DNA from: Antedon mediterranea
Lineage: Eukaryota > Echinodermata > Crinoidea > Comatulida > Antedonidae
NCBI RefSeq assembly: GCF_964355755.1
Contig: NC_092672.1
Coordinates: 6,634,001 to 6,698,000, forward strand
DNA: 64,000 nt
Direction: 5' to 3'
Shown piece by piece: positions 52,139 to 63,450 of the stretch. The notes beneath the pieces were generated by a model. It did no database searches. It had not been told where the DNA came from and saw nothing but the letters and a program-made list of their open reading frames with translations. A program made the position numbers and the translations under genes. Position 1 is the stretch's first letter. Each line of letters begins with the position of its first letter.

Positions 52139-52309
52139 TTAAAAAGCTGTATAAATTATACATACAACACCGAGAATGATTTCATAGATGTGAACAATTA
52201 ATATGTTTCAACCAGCGTGGAGATGTTGTGGTTGTAATGGTGTTTGATCAGATGATGTTTCAAATCCTGTCTGATAGGCCAATTATTGCCACGATCCGAC
52301 TGCCTGGGA

Positions 52310-52625
52310 AAGGGGACCTAAAGGAGGGGTATTCAAAGGGAGGGTGATAAAGGAGAGTCGAACCAGGGGGATTGGATACAAAGGGGAGGCCTAAAGGAGG
52401 GGTATTCAAAGGGAGGGTGATAAAAGGAGAGTCGAACCAGAGGGATTGGATACAAAGGGGAGGCCTAAAGGAGGGGTATTCAAAGGGAGGGTGATAAAAG
52501 GAGAGTCGAACCAGGGGGATTGGATACAAAGGGGAGGCCTAAAGGAGGGGTATTCAAAGGGAGGGTGATAAAAGGAGAGTCGAACCAGGGGGATTGGATA
52601 CAAAGGGAGGCCTAAAAGAGGGGAG
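52310..52625. repeat. tandem repeat, ~75-bp purine-rich unit, four copies
   Basis: Unit GGGAGGCCTAAAGGAGGGGT, ATTCAAAGGGAGGGTGATAA, AAGGAGAGTCGAACCAGGGG, GATTGGATACAAA. Because 75 is a multiple of three the minus strand reads through as a repetitive Pro-rich frame, which I do not regard as a gene. Strand asymmetry (nearly all purines on +) is marked. Confidence 0.92.
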
Positions 52626-53603
52626 GGGGTGAATAGAAATGGCGGTGTGTACACTTTTGATGTGAAGGGATTACCATCAATTGAGTGATAGATATTATTA
52701 TTATTATATATTACAGTAAAACAGTAACAATACTGTCCTTCGCTAGATTATAAGGAGAATTTCATTTGTTGCAAATTGCGTACTATAACGTCAATGTTAA
52801 TCCCACTTACAGAATTCCCACAATGATGAAAACAGGCAAACAAATATCACCGTTCTCATATGATGTTTATATTCTATCTATCGATCAGTTGATGAATATT
52901 AATTATTTTCATAAATTGTATGTTTTCAAAATATTCTGATAATGGTGATAATAAGTCATTAATATAAAATTAATAATAAATATGACATTGAATATATTAC
53001 GGTACAATGCACGTGTCCACGTGCCTTCATTGAAATGGACGTGTCTTGGTTACAATACTTATTTCATTACAACATTAAACGCAACTGAATAATACAAGAT
53101 ACACAAGGGAGTTGTAGGCGATATAAATATGACATTTACGTGTCTAAGTTATCACTTCTTATAACTTACAGTGGAGAAGTTCTATCGCGCTAACATCAAA
53201 ACTCGTGCTATACCAAATTAAGAAATGACTTTACGATGAGCTTCAGCGAATTAATTCACTCGAATAATCTACTGCCCAGTATAATAATCAAGTTCATATT
53301 ACAAAAACTCGTTACAAATTCCATATTTATAGTACAAGAAAATTACAATACATGCATTGTCAATTATTGTTGCCATGGTAAAGCTATAGTTATTACGGTA
53401 AATTTGATCCAGTTTGTCAGATACGCAAGGAATTTCATGTTTAGCAAACATGAAAATTTATCTTTACCGATTAGTTACTAGAAATTAAATTATAAATTTA
53501 ATTTCACAGAATATAATGGCGCTCTGTATATATTGTTTTAAAGGACCTGGTTAAGCGTTGTTTGTATGTCCATTGCCACAATTGCAGAAGTTTTTCTTTC
53601 CTA

Positions 53604-53700
53604 AAGCTCTACCTACACTATTAAACTTTATGTGACAAAAAATGTGATGTGCCCATATATGGACATAATGATGTCATATCACTACCATATCACTACCTAA
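53604..53700 (+). mobile_element. family B element, truncated
   Basis: AAAGCTCTACCTACACTATT, AAACTTTATGTGACAAAAAA, TGTGATGTGCCCATATATGG, ACATAATGATGTCATATCAC; the right end is missing. Confidence 0.75.
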
Positions 53701-53789
53701 TATTATATTGAAATTGGTAATTGTTGAAAATAGCACGTATTTTTGCAGACTATCTAATAGACATACATTAACACACATTGGTTTTCAGA

Positions 53790-54402
53790 CAGGTGCGCGC
53801 ACATACATGTATGCAGTAACGATTATAGTACCTTATCAGGTGCGCGCACATACATGTATGCAGTAACGATTATAGTACCTTATCAGGTGCGCGCACATAC
53901 ATGTATGCAGTAACGATTATAGTACCTTATCAGGTGCGCGCACATACATGTATGCAGTAACGATTATAGTACCTTATCAGGTGCGCGCACATACATGTAT
54001 GCAGTAACGATTATAGTACCTTATCAGGTGCGCGCACATACATGTATGCAGTAACGATTATAGTACCTTATCAGGTGCGCGCACATACATGTATGCAGTA
54101 ACGATTATAGTACCTTATCAGGTGCGCGCACATACATGTATGCAGTAACGATTATAGTACCTTATCAGGTGCGCGCACATACATGTATGCAGTAACGATT
54201 ATAGTACCTTATCAGGTGCGCGCACATACATGTATGCAGTAACGATTATAGTACCTTATCAGGTGCGCGCACATACATGTATGCAGTAACGATTATAGTA
54301 CCTTATCAGGTGCGCGCACATACATGTGTATGCAGTAACGATTATAGTACCTTATCAGGTGCGCGCACATACATGTATGCAGTAACGATTATAGTACCTT
54401 AT
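53790..54402. repeat. 47-bp tandem repeat, 13 copies, near-perfect
   Basis: Twelve copies appear identical at 47 bases and one carries two extra bases (GTGTATG near 54327). Each unit begins CAGGTGCGCGCACATACATG and ends GATTATAGTACCTTAT. Each has a 23-base alternating purine/pyrimidine run including the 12-base palindrome CATACATGTATG. The end is sharp at 54402. Confidence 0.98.
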
Positions 54403-55549
54403 TTAAGATAAATAATAATTCCACGTTGAGTTTGAATTGTAAAATAATTTTTGGAATACTGGCGCCAAAATAATTGCCAATGTTCGATCTAGTTATCGTT
54501 GGAAAAACGACCTGATTTCCACTTGTCAGATCACAGAAAAGAATTTAGGATAACGTTGGCAATAAAATACTGGTATGAAATGTGATCAAATGTACTAATC
54601 TCTTTAAAATATACATTTTATAAATTATCTATATAATTATATATTCATTAAATCTTTCCTAACAAAATATTCAAACATTACGGTATCAAGTGTACGGTGT
54701 AGTCGCCATAGATTGTCTTCTTTATCAGTACCGTACCATGAATGGATGACTAATTGTTTAACGCTAATAGTTTCATTTTATAATCATTCGCGAAAAACCT
54801 CACGTAAATTTGAAATTCTAGTTTTTTATATCTTATCTTTTGCAATAGTTTTGCTATAAAATTCGGTATAAATACTTTACACTTTAAATTTGAGAAAAAA
54901 AACATGACATACATCCAAAAGTATTAGAAACATTCGTGAGTTACAACTGTGGCACTAAGTAAGATTTGTACTCTGGACTTGGGGATTTGACGACAAATCT
55001 GTTAAGCACTTAGTATTCTAAACCCTATTTCCCTCTGTAAAGTCATATGCACGCGATATTGTAATTTGAATATAATTTTTCTCTTATTAATAAGTAGTTA
55101 AGGACGTACTCAAGTAGCATAAACAATCGAAACCTGGAAAGTAGGTTTATCCTTACATATAATTTGGTAGAAACGCTTCTTAAAAAAACGCGCCGGAAAT
55201 TAACATTCTCGTTTAGGGATAAAAACAACACACGGAATATTAAGCCATCTCGGTAGTGTACATAGATCAATGTAAATTGAACCTTATTGTAATTTTTAAA
55301 CTAAATAATTTATATTCCTCCAGGGGATAATAGAGAGGCATAGCAGTTAATTGGTGGATATATTAAATAATGTTGCATAGATGAAACACTTTCAACTAGT
55401 AACTTAAGCGTCTATGCACACGTTTTTCTTGTAATTTGATTTACTGCCCATCTATCTGTTTAGTAATCTAGCTATCTAAGCAGGTATTATTGTGAGTCTT
55501 CAACATTTTAGTATTGATGAATGTTGAAGCTTTGGCGACGACGGTATAT

Positions 55550-56075
55550 AATAGGAAGCTTTCGATTTGCGGCGATCGACGTCATGTAAATTCATTGTGC
55601 GCATGCGGGGAAGTTAGGATGTGCTTCAGTTTTAGTTTTTAGGTCAGTCGGAGATTTTTTTTCTTGCATAAGTTGGGGACCCATGTGAAAGATAGCCAAA
55701 CTACTTCCTAAATACAACTAAACCTAACCATCTAAATAATCTCTCTCACTATAAAGTAAAAATAAGTTGCTTGTGGGATTCGAACCCCATACATCGACAT
55801 GTAGTCTCAATATAGTCTAATCCACTCGACTACACAGATGGCTCGACAGAAAACGTTTGCAATAGCGAATTGTAGTTACCTCAATTCGCTTCTATCGAAT
55901 CAATTCTTACGTCACACCTTATTGATATGCCTAATGAATATTCATGTTTATTTTGTGACGTTTTATTAGGGGTCCCAAACTTATGCACGAAAAGAAATAT
56001 CGCGTCCGGGCGACGACCGAAGACGCATCTAACATGGATTTTCCACTGGTCGTCGCAAATCAAAAGCTTCGAACG
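55550..56075. mobile_element. candidate inverted-repeat element with internal tRNA-like sequence
   Basis: GGAAGCTTTCGATTTGCGGC near 55551 is echoed in reverse by CGTCGCAAATCAAAAGCTTC near 56052-56071. The inverted match is about 21 bases with three differences. Function and borders uncertain. Confidence 0.45.
55765..55848 (-). pseudogene. tRNA-derived sequence (SINE head or tRNA pseudogene)
   Basis: Minus strand has a perfect A box TAGTCGAGTGG (55832-55822) and a perfect B box GGTTCGAATCC (55786-55776) with about 35 bases between. The acceptor stem does not pair and only three base pairs of the T stem form, so it is not a working tRNA gene. Confidence 0.6.
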
Positions 56076-56087
56076 ATATATTCTAAA

Positions 56088-56225
56088 ACTTGGTTCTCAC
56101 TTGAAATGCAGATAGTTTGACCAATCACAAGCGATATATGTCATTCATTCATTCATCTTTATTTAAAGATGCCGCGTACGTCCTTGCGTTTCCTCCCAAT
56201 AAGAACGGTTCCTGGTTGCGCGTTT
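56088..56225. mobile_element. family A MITE, degenerate
   Basis: AACTTGGTTCTCACTTGAA, TTGACCAATCACAAGCGATA, an inserted (CATT)n stretch, then GCGTACGTCCTTGCGTTTCC. Ends decayed. Confidence 0.55.
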
Positions 56226-56665
56226 TAAACTTTGTGGATTTACAAAAATCACGTACACTTAAAGGTGCGCAGAAGTAAGTTCTAGGACGTGATAAGAATA
56301 TACGATAATCCATTGTTTTATGCAGAATAATTTCTGATTGCAAAACCGCGTAAGGTCCATCAAAATAAAGGGCTTAAGCATAGTCTATTCAAAATCTTAT
56401 TTGTATAACTTCCACAGTGAAAATAATCCGTATAAAACGTTAAGTTCTACCACCGCCAGCAAACCAATTCGCTAATGTATTGTTAGTTATGAATAATCCC
56501 AACTAATGACACTTCAAATGTGAGTAATATATAAATAAATCACACCTTCGGGGTATGGTACTTTGCTTGATCACTCATTCTTACCGTTTACCACCTACCA
56601 AATTAAACATCGTATGCTCACTCAATCAATCCTTGATACTGAGTCTATATTTGTACACAATTACT

Positions 56666-56780
56666 TTGATACACCATCACATGTGATGCCTGCATCCTAG
56701 GTCATAACCTAACACTCAACTTAACCTTCCGTAATACATGTGCTATGATGTGACACTGTATTATACAATTTGCCTATGAC
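56666..56780. repeat. dispersed repeat family C
   Basis: TTTGATACACCATCACATGT, GATGCCTGCATCCTAGGTCA, TAACCTAACACTCAACTTAA, TGCTATGATGTGACACTGTA, TTATACAATTTGCCTATGAC. Confidence 0.7.
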
Positions 56781-57238
56781 AATAGAAATACAGTAAAAGC
56801 ATCGAGTGGTCTGTTTTACCTAGTTTTGAGAACCTTATTATTATTATGTGTATCACGGAAAGTACCTAATATATGATAATGTTTGCTAGTCTATTACTCT
56901 TATTGTTAGAAGATTAATTGAGGATTGATACAAATTAGTCAATGTGTTAGGCCTAATAGTGTTATGATTGGAAATAAACTCGCCTGGTTCGCAATGAAAA
57001 AACACAATAGGACATAAGAAAAGATGAGTTGAGTATGTTGAAAGTGTCAAGCGCATTTTAATCACATTATGTATGTTTAACTTCTCATAATTTTAGAATG
57101 CACAGTGATCCCTGCATTAAAAATAAAATATAATTTGAAGAGCAAACCCTCCAGAACAAAAATAAAGAAAAAAAAAATCAATACAGGTTGTAGCAGATCG
57201 ATTCTGCGTACTGTATCTATAATGTATACAGTATCATA

Positions 57239-57340
57239 GTCAAATTCGTTGATACACTGTCACATGTATTACATGCTATAAGCCTAACTTTAAACATAAT
57301 AAATGATGACACCTAATGTGACCCTGTATTACAGTTGATA
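57239..57340. repeat. dispersed repeat family C
   Basis: GTCAAATTCGTTGATACACT, GTCACATGTATTACATGC ... GACACCTAATGTGACCCTGT, ATTACAG. Confidence 0.6.
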
Positions 57341-58149
57341 CCGGACACTCCCATATGTGGAGATACAATATAAGGAGAATCATTTGGACAATTTAGGAAC
57401 CCATAATTTTCGATTTTCATTTTTCTATGAAATTCATAATATGCAGTAAACCTTTACAAGCGACAAAAAATGCCACATTGAATATCATTCTGTATAATGT
57501 AATATGATAGTCTACGTGACCAAGTAATTAGAATATAATTTAGACTTGATCAGATATAATGTGAAATCGCATCCACACGAATGAACCAGTGCAGAATTAT
57601 ACTTTCAATAGTTAGGATTAAGGCAAACAATCTCGGGGGAATATAATTGATATTGAGGCGAAGTTTACCTGAATGTGGCAACAGAAAAGCATTTATTATT
57701 TTATTTATAATAGTTTATAACATCATCGCTGGTAAAAATAGATTCCCTACTTCTTACCGTTATTTCAAGACTGCCTTAAAAAACAATGTGCAGTGGAATT
57801 GCGTTGTGAGCAATTTTAACATTTACTAGACATTTAAAGATACAGATAGGCCCGGTAGTTAAAGACAGTCCAATACTAAAGTATGATTGTATTAAGGGCA
57901 TTAGATTGTTTTAATTATGTCTCTCTGAGATCATTGACACAGTAGTGTTATATGTTTTATTCCTTTTGAATCTCCGCTTCTATCGAATCAAGATGCCGTC
58001 TGGGTAATTAGCGAGTTAACTCACTGTTGGATACGCGTTGACATTTAAATTGAAACTATTTGAATTATTGATTAATTATTTACATATACAATTTTCCTTT
58101 ACTAACCAATAGATAATAATTATAACAGTAACAAATACTAGTTTTGGAA

Positions 58150-58680
58150 AAAGTCAGCAGCAGCCCTCGTCACGCTTATCAAAGACACACTCACCTTGAC
58201 AATTACCAATCCTATACCAAAAGACCGGTCGCATCACAGTCCAGCACGACCACCACAGCGAAAAAGACCCTACCACCATTGCTAACCAAATAGACAACAC
58301 GCTACGACAACCAAGACTATAACCAGCCTATCACAACATGAAAACCTCAACCAAAAGACCTGTAACACCATAACCACCACCACCAAAAGACTAGTAACAC
58401 CACCACTAAAAAATCGGTAACACCACAACAACCATCACCAAGTAGCCAACACCACCCATCAAAAAGACCGGTTAAACCACAGCCACTACCACCTTTACCA
58501 AAAAGATCGGTAAACCACAACCGTCCTCCACCCTTACCAAAAAGACCGGTTAAACCACAACCACCACCACACCTACCAAAAAGACCGGTAACACCACAAC
58601 CACCACCCCTACAAAAAGACCGGTATCACCACCACCACCCCTACCAAAAGGCCGGTATCACCACCACCAAAAGACTAATA
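58150..58680. repeat. CCA-rich degenerate minisatellite with AAAAGACCGGT
   Basis: Repeats of about 35-45 bases of the type CCACCACCAAAAGACCGGTA, ACACCACAACCACCACC. AAAAGACYGGT or a close variant occurs about ten times. Strongly strand-asymmetric (almost no G on +). Confidence 0.85.
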
Positions 58681-58982
58681 CTGATAATGCAATGAACATT
58701 TTAAAAGAAACAATCAATCATTATCAAATTTGCGAAATTAAGTAAGGTTAAAGCACTACTAAATTACAGATTAATTTTAATCATCACCAATCTTGAAACC
58801 AAATTTGAATTACTTGGTTAGTTGAGTAAGATTGATGGAATCTCCAGGGGGGAAAGATACAGTTTACACTATATGTACAAAACATTATGTGTTGGAACGC
58901 TGTGTTTGTCAACCAATTATGATAATATAGGAAATACATATTTATAAAAACAAAAACGAAACACTTAAGTATTATGAAATTA

Positions 58983-59163
58983 AAGCGTGGTTCCCACTAG
59001 CGACGCAACAAAACGACGTAACGCAACGCAAGTGAATTGACCAATCACAAGCGATGGCTTATTCGCTTGTGATTGCTAACTGTCTATAACTTCTCTTGTC
59101 ATTGGTTAAAACGCTTGCGTTGCGTTTACGTCCTTGCGTTACGTTCTAGTGGGAACCAAGCTT
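58983..59163. mobile_element. family A MITE
   Basis: Full-length 181-bp copy, AAGCGTGGTTCCCACTAG to CTAGTGGGAACCAAGCTT; preceded by TA and followed by TC (a decayed TA). Confidence 0.88.
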
Positions 59164-60433
59164 TCGGCTCTATCAATAAAGTTTGCTTTTGTTGTTTGTG
59201 TTTAATTGTAATGTATGTTTTTAGTTATTCTTTCTTCTATAATTATGACAGTGGTACTATGTTAAACACGGTATACTAGGTTAAACAACACGGTATACTA
59301 GGTTAAACACGGTATACTAGGTCAGGATTTGAACATAGCAATCTAGGATTTGTAAGCAAGAATGCTGATACTTCCTTATCTTCTAAAAACATTATTTGAA
59401 AAATTTATTTTCGAAGCCTTAATTTTTATATATTTAACAAACGTAAGTATTTCATCATATTATTCAAGTTACTCTGGATTCCAGACGGAGTTTTGACTTA
59501 ATATTAGTAAAAAAATAAATATTTTGGCGTTTCATACGTATAATATTTGAGCTTGATATTTTAGGATCAGAAAAACATCGAAAAGTCTCGAAATAACTAC
59601 AGACTTGGGGAAAGTCTACATTTAAGTGATCACACTATAAATAAAAGTAGTATTTACAATAAAGATCTGGTCATCCAAGTCAAATACTATTACTAAAGGG
59701 TTGAAGGCGAATGCTCGACCCTAACAAGCGATATGGATGACGTATTGGCAATTACTACTATACTCATTAATTACGCATTAAAGAGATAAAAAATAAATAA
59801 ACGAGGTATGATGATTATTCGTTTTAATTATAAAAACAAGGACATTTAATTGTCAGTACTAATACAAGTAACCTTATTCGGTAAGTTCAAAGGCATACAA
59901 AACAATGGGTTAGATATGAAATCGCTTCAGTGCTTCGTTTTTATTAATAAAGAAAAGACTCAGTTCATCATGAAAATCGTACGAAATTTAATGGGTTATA
60001 AAAAATGAATGAGCTATACAATCCTATACTTATTCATTTTAATGCTAAATAATCATTTAATACCAATAGCCTCTATAATACAATTAACCGTCCCCTGAAA
60101 CTCTACTAATTAATACCCCACTCACTGCACCAAATATTGCCAACTGAACAATATTGACATCGAAAGTAATTCATCAAAAGCACACTTTGCTATAAATTAA
60201 TATTATTGCACATGACCCTAACTAAATTACGAGATAACCAGAGATGGTGATTGTACGTCACGTATACAGAGATACAGATACATAATTTTTATTGAACCTA
60301 GGCGGTTCATAATAGTAGGCTACGACACATCTTCATGGATTATAAATAAAAGTTAAACAACAACAAATAGGTCATGTAACTGCTTCCGGTTAATTTCAGA
60401 AACGTTTTCCAACCATTAGAAAAAAACATTTCT

Positions 60434-60572
60434 AAAGCTCTGTCTACAACTCTGTGAAATTAGTTTGGAAAAAATGTTTAATGTACCCAAATGGTGTGAT
60501 TATGTCATCGTGTCCATATAAAATGGTCACATAACATTATTTTGTTACATAACGTTTGATGATGAAACTTTT
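60434..60572. mobile_element. family B element, degenerate
   Basis: AAAGCTCTGTCTACAACTC, AAATTAGTTTGG, AATGTACCCAAATGGTGTGA, TTATGTCATCGTGTCCATAT, TTTTGTTACATAACGTTTGA. Confidence 0.65.
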
Positions 60573-62051
60573 TCGATATAAAATCAGTGAGATTGTAGTC
60601 GTTTGGTGTCTTGTTGACTAATATTAATTTCCATAGAGTTTACTACGCTACTTATTTAAACTCATGAATTTACAGAACAATAGTTTGGGTTTCTATCTAA
60701 TAAAACAGTATAACATAATCAAACTTTGTTGGGTTCTACAAATTATCTGATATAGAATAACCCATATGTGCCTCATTGATTCAGAGTTGATTTTTTTTTT
60801 AAAATCGTGGTCATTAAGTAATACTATCACTAGACTTTAAATCCATTTACAACCTCTACTTTTGATTTATCATTACATATTATAATATTGTAATGTTATA
60901 CTGACCATGGACAAACGATCCATGCATAGGCCTAAGCCTATTTTCCAATCATTAATTGAGAAATAGAATTTTGATTAAATCAAAAGTGAAATAACACAAT
61001 TGGAATGTTATAGTATTGTTGTCTACTTCCCACAGACATCAAATATTTGTTTTTTTTAAATCACAATTTTGAGTTTTGACCACCAGCCATCTGATTATAT
61101 AATCTCTTGTAATTAAATCGATTAAATGTCCCGTGTTTGCACTACAGTGTTTTAATATAAAAATCAATTGCGTGACTCACAAAAATCTTTTCAATATCAT
61201 TACCATGTTCAATAGCAGTGTTAATATAATGTTTAACACGAGCGTTAAACGGCGATAGGCGACATCATCACTAGATAAAGTGTCCTTTTAATAAGAATGT
61301 CGCCTGAGTAGAGGTTCGTCATGATGTTTAAACATATTTTGTATTATATACATAGGAAAAAGTGTACCCTTATACTATGGAATGTCCCCTGAATAAGGGT
61401 GTCCCACAGGAGTAAATAGTACGATTGTTGTGCGCATGCAACGACTTTATGCGTGTTGATTATCTACATCGAGTTAATCTACATCTTTACCAGGAAAATA
61501 ATTTGTTCTTACTCAACTCTCTTTAAAAATAGGCCTACATATATTTGTTTATTATCGTCACTAGAACAACAATGCTCTTTGTTTGTCATTTTGATTAATT
61601 CTTTTGATATTACATATTTATCTGACCACGAATTACTTAAAAAAGTACTGTGTTTACAATGTATGTACTGAACACCTGTTAAGATAGAAACAATTGATCA
61701 GATAAATTCAGATTATAATATAAATGCGATTGATTCAGCAACCGTATTTCAATTTTCTATTTAGTGAAAACACGTGTTGACATAGGTAACTACCTCCTAC
61801 AATACATAATGTTAATAACAAAAGTTTACGTAAATATGATGTAAATATGACGTAAATATGACGTATCGTCATTATAAAAGTGTTATTAAATTAATGAAAG
61901 AAGTACAAAAACAGATGTTGTGGTCTTAATATATCAGAGACAACTATCCACACAGTCGCCCTATTGGCATAATGTAATGAAAGTGTAGCTATACACAAGA
62001 CACTTAATTGTAAATTTAAGTGGTCGCTTATCGGTACTGTATTTAGTCCAA

Positions 62052-62186
62052 TATCATAGGAGACAACATCACATGTGACAGCTTTTATCATAGACGCTAA
62101 TCTAATCCTTAACCTAACTTTTCATGATACAGGCATCACATATGAAACACATGAAATGCTGTTTTACAGAGTCTGCAATGATACTA
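62052..62186. repeat. dispersed repeat family C
   Basis: ATCATAGGAGACAACATCAC, ATGTGACAGCTTTTATCATA, GACGCTAATCTAATCCTTAA, CTTTTCATGATACAGGCATC, GAAATGCTGTTTTACAGAGT. Confidence 0.65.
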
Positions 62187-62449
62187 GATAACATTGTGGA
62201 GATACAGCAATGAGTGTGGATTTTAAGTAGGTTACAGAACCTTTGTGGCTGTCAGCGCCCTATACCTGGTTTAATAATTGAAAAAGGACACTGTACTGTT
62301 TGAGGGAGTTGATATCTGTTATGTATGTTTAATTACACATCTGTCTCACGGGACCTCGCATTAAACATAATAATAATAATGTTGTAGAAAACAACATGCA
62401 TTGTACCGTAATAATGCAAAAGCATGTCTGTAAAATACAGCAGATCAAC

Positions 62450-62535
62450 TACTTTCGGACATCCTTATTTATAGAACATCTCTGTTGGCTCCTAAAGGTG
62501 TCCTCTATACTAAAGGATCTACTGGGGGCTGTATA
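62450..62535. repeat. dispersed repeat family D
   Basis: CTTTCGGACATCCTTATTTA, TAGAACATCTCTGTTGGCTC, CTAAAGGTGTCCTCTATACT, AAAGGATCTACTG. Another copy lies at 61268-61415. Confidence 0.55.
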
Positions 62536-63254
62536 ACAGGGTGTGTTGTTAGACTATAATTTAAACTGTTGGATTATTGTGCACCAGATGTTAAACATAA
62601 AGTCAGTTTAAATAATAAATATAGCATGGTTTATTTTGTTAAGCATAATCAATAATATTTTCCCTATTTATTGATGTAAATTTACCAACACCATTAATAT
62701 ACAAACTTGCTTAGTTTTTCAACTATTAACGTTAAAATGTCTCCGCCAAAAGTGCTAATTTTAGAACATAATGTCATTGTCGAGCATTAGTTCATCAACC
62801 CATAAATGTATCTGTTGGGAATTAAACCTGTGATCTCTAGTGTACAGGGCAAGTACCAGCAGTGTTAGGTAATAGTTTCTAAAACATCCAATTAACTTTA
62901 CTAGAACTTTAGAAGCATTTTAACCCGTATTGAGAGCAACAGTTGCGGAACGGAACAGTAAGTGTGTCCATCTCCTGAATTTAACAGTGGCACTAATTGT
63001 GAATCAAATGTCTTTTTCTTTGGTAGATTTTGGTATATGGATAGGAATATCCAAATGTTTGTACAGTACAACAAACAAAAGTTACAAAATGATTCTGTTT
63101 GTAAATATTTATTTAAAATGAGTGTATCTGCTGTCTAGTTGGTTTGTAAATTAATTTAATGGTTGAAATCAATATACGGAGAAATTAAATGGTCGGCTTT
63201 AATTAAGTGACCAGTAGCTTAAGTTTTGAATAACATACACATCGGTTTAACTGT

Positions 63255-63450
63255 TGTTAGAATAAGGAGATTATTTAATGTTAGAGTAAAGGGATTATTA
63301 ATGTTAGAAAAAAGGGAATTATTAATGTTAGAATAAAGGGATTAGATTAGATTAAGGGGATTGGTTATTGTTAGAATATGCATAAAGGGATTGTTTATTA
63401 TAAGAAATTTTTTTTTTTTGTGAGAATAAGGGATTTTCATTGTTAGGATA
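63255..63450. repeat. tandem repeat, ~25- to 30-bp unit
   Basis: Degenerate units of GTTAGAATAAAGGGATTATT + AATG, six or seven copies, decaying to the right. Confidence 0.8.

Larger units (their letters stand above)
49776..52290. other. presumed P2X intron 1, first part
   Basis: AT-rich; TAGGCCTA near 49867. A ~160-bp imperfect duplication at 51090-51470 and a family C copy at 51999-52138. No exon recognised. Confidence 0.5.
54403..58140. other. gene-free stretch
   Basis: Mostly AT-rich. Holds an inverted-repeat-bounded segment at 55550-56075 with a tRNA-like sequence inside, a family A fragment, and two family C copies. No exon recognised. Confidence 0.5.

Noticed and set aside
52260-52654. 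Pro-rich antisense open frames with a 25-residue repeat
   Set aside because: They are the translation of a 75-bp tandem DNA repeat whose length is a multiple of three; there is no start context, splice signal or family match.
53790-54402. CRISPR array (direct repeats of 47 bp)
   Set aside because: Units follow each other with no unique spacers, and the window is clearly from an animal nuclear genome.
55765-55848. Possible functional tRNA gene on the minus strand
   Set aside because: A and B boxes are perfect but the acceptor stem does not pair and the T stem is broken, so it is listed as a tRNA-derived pseudogene or SINE.
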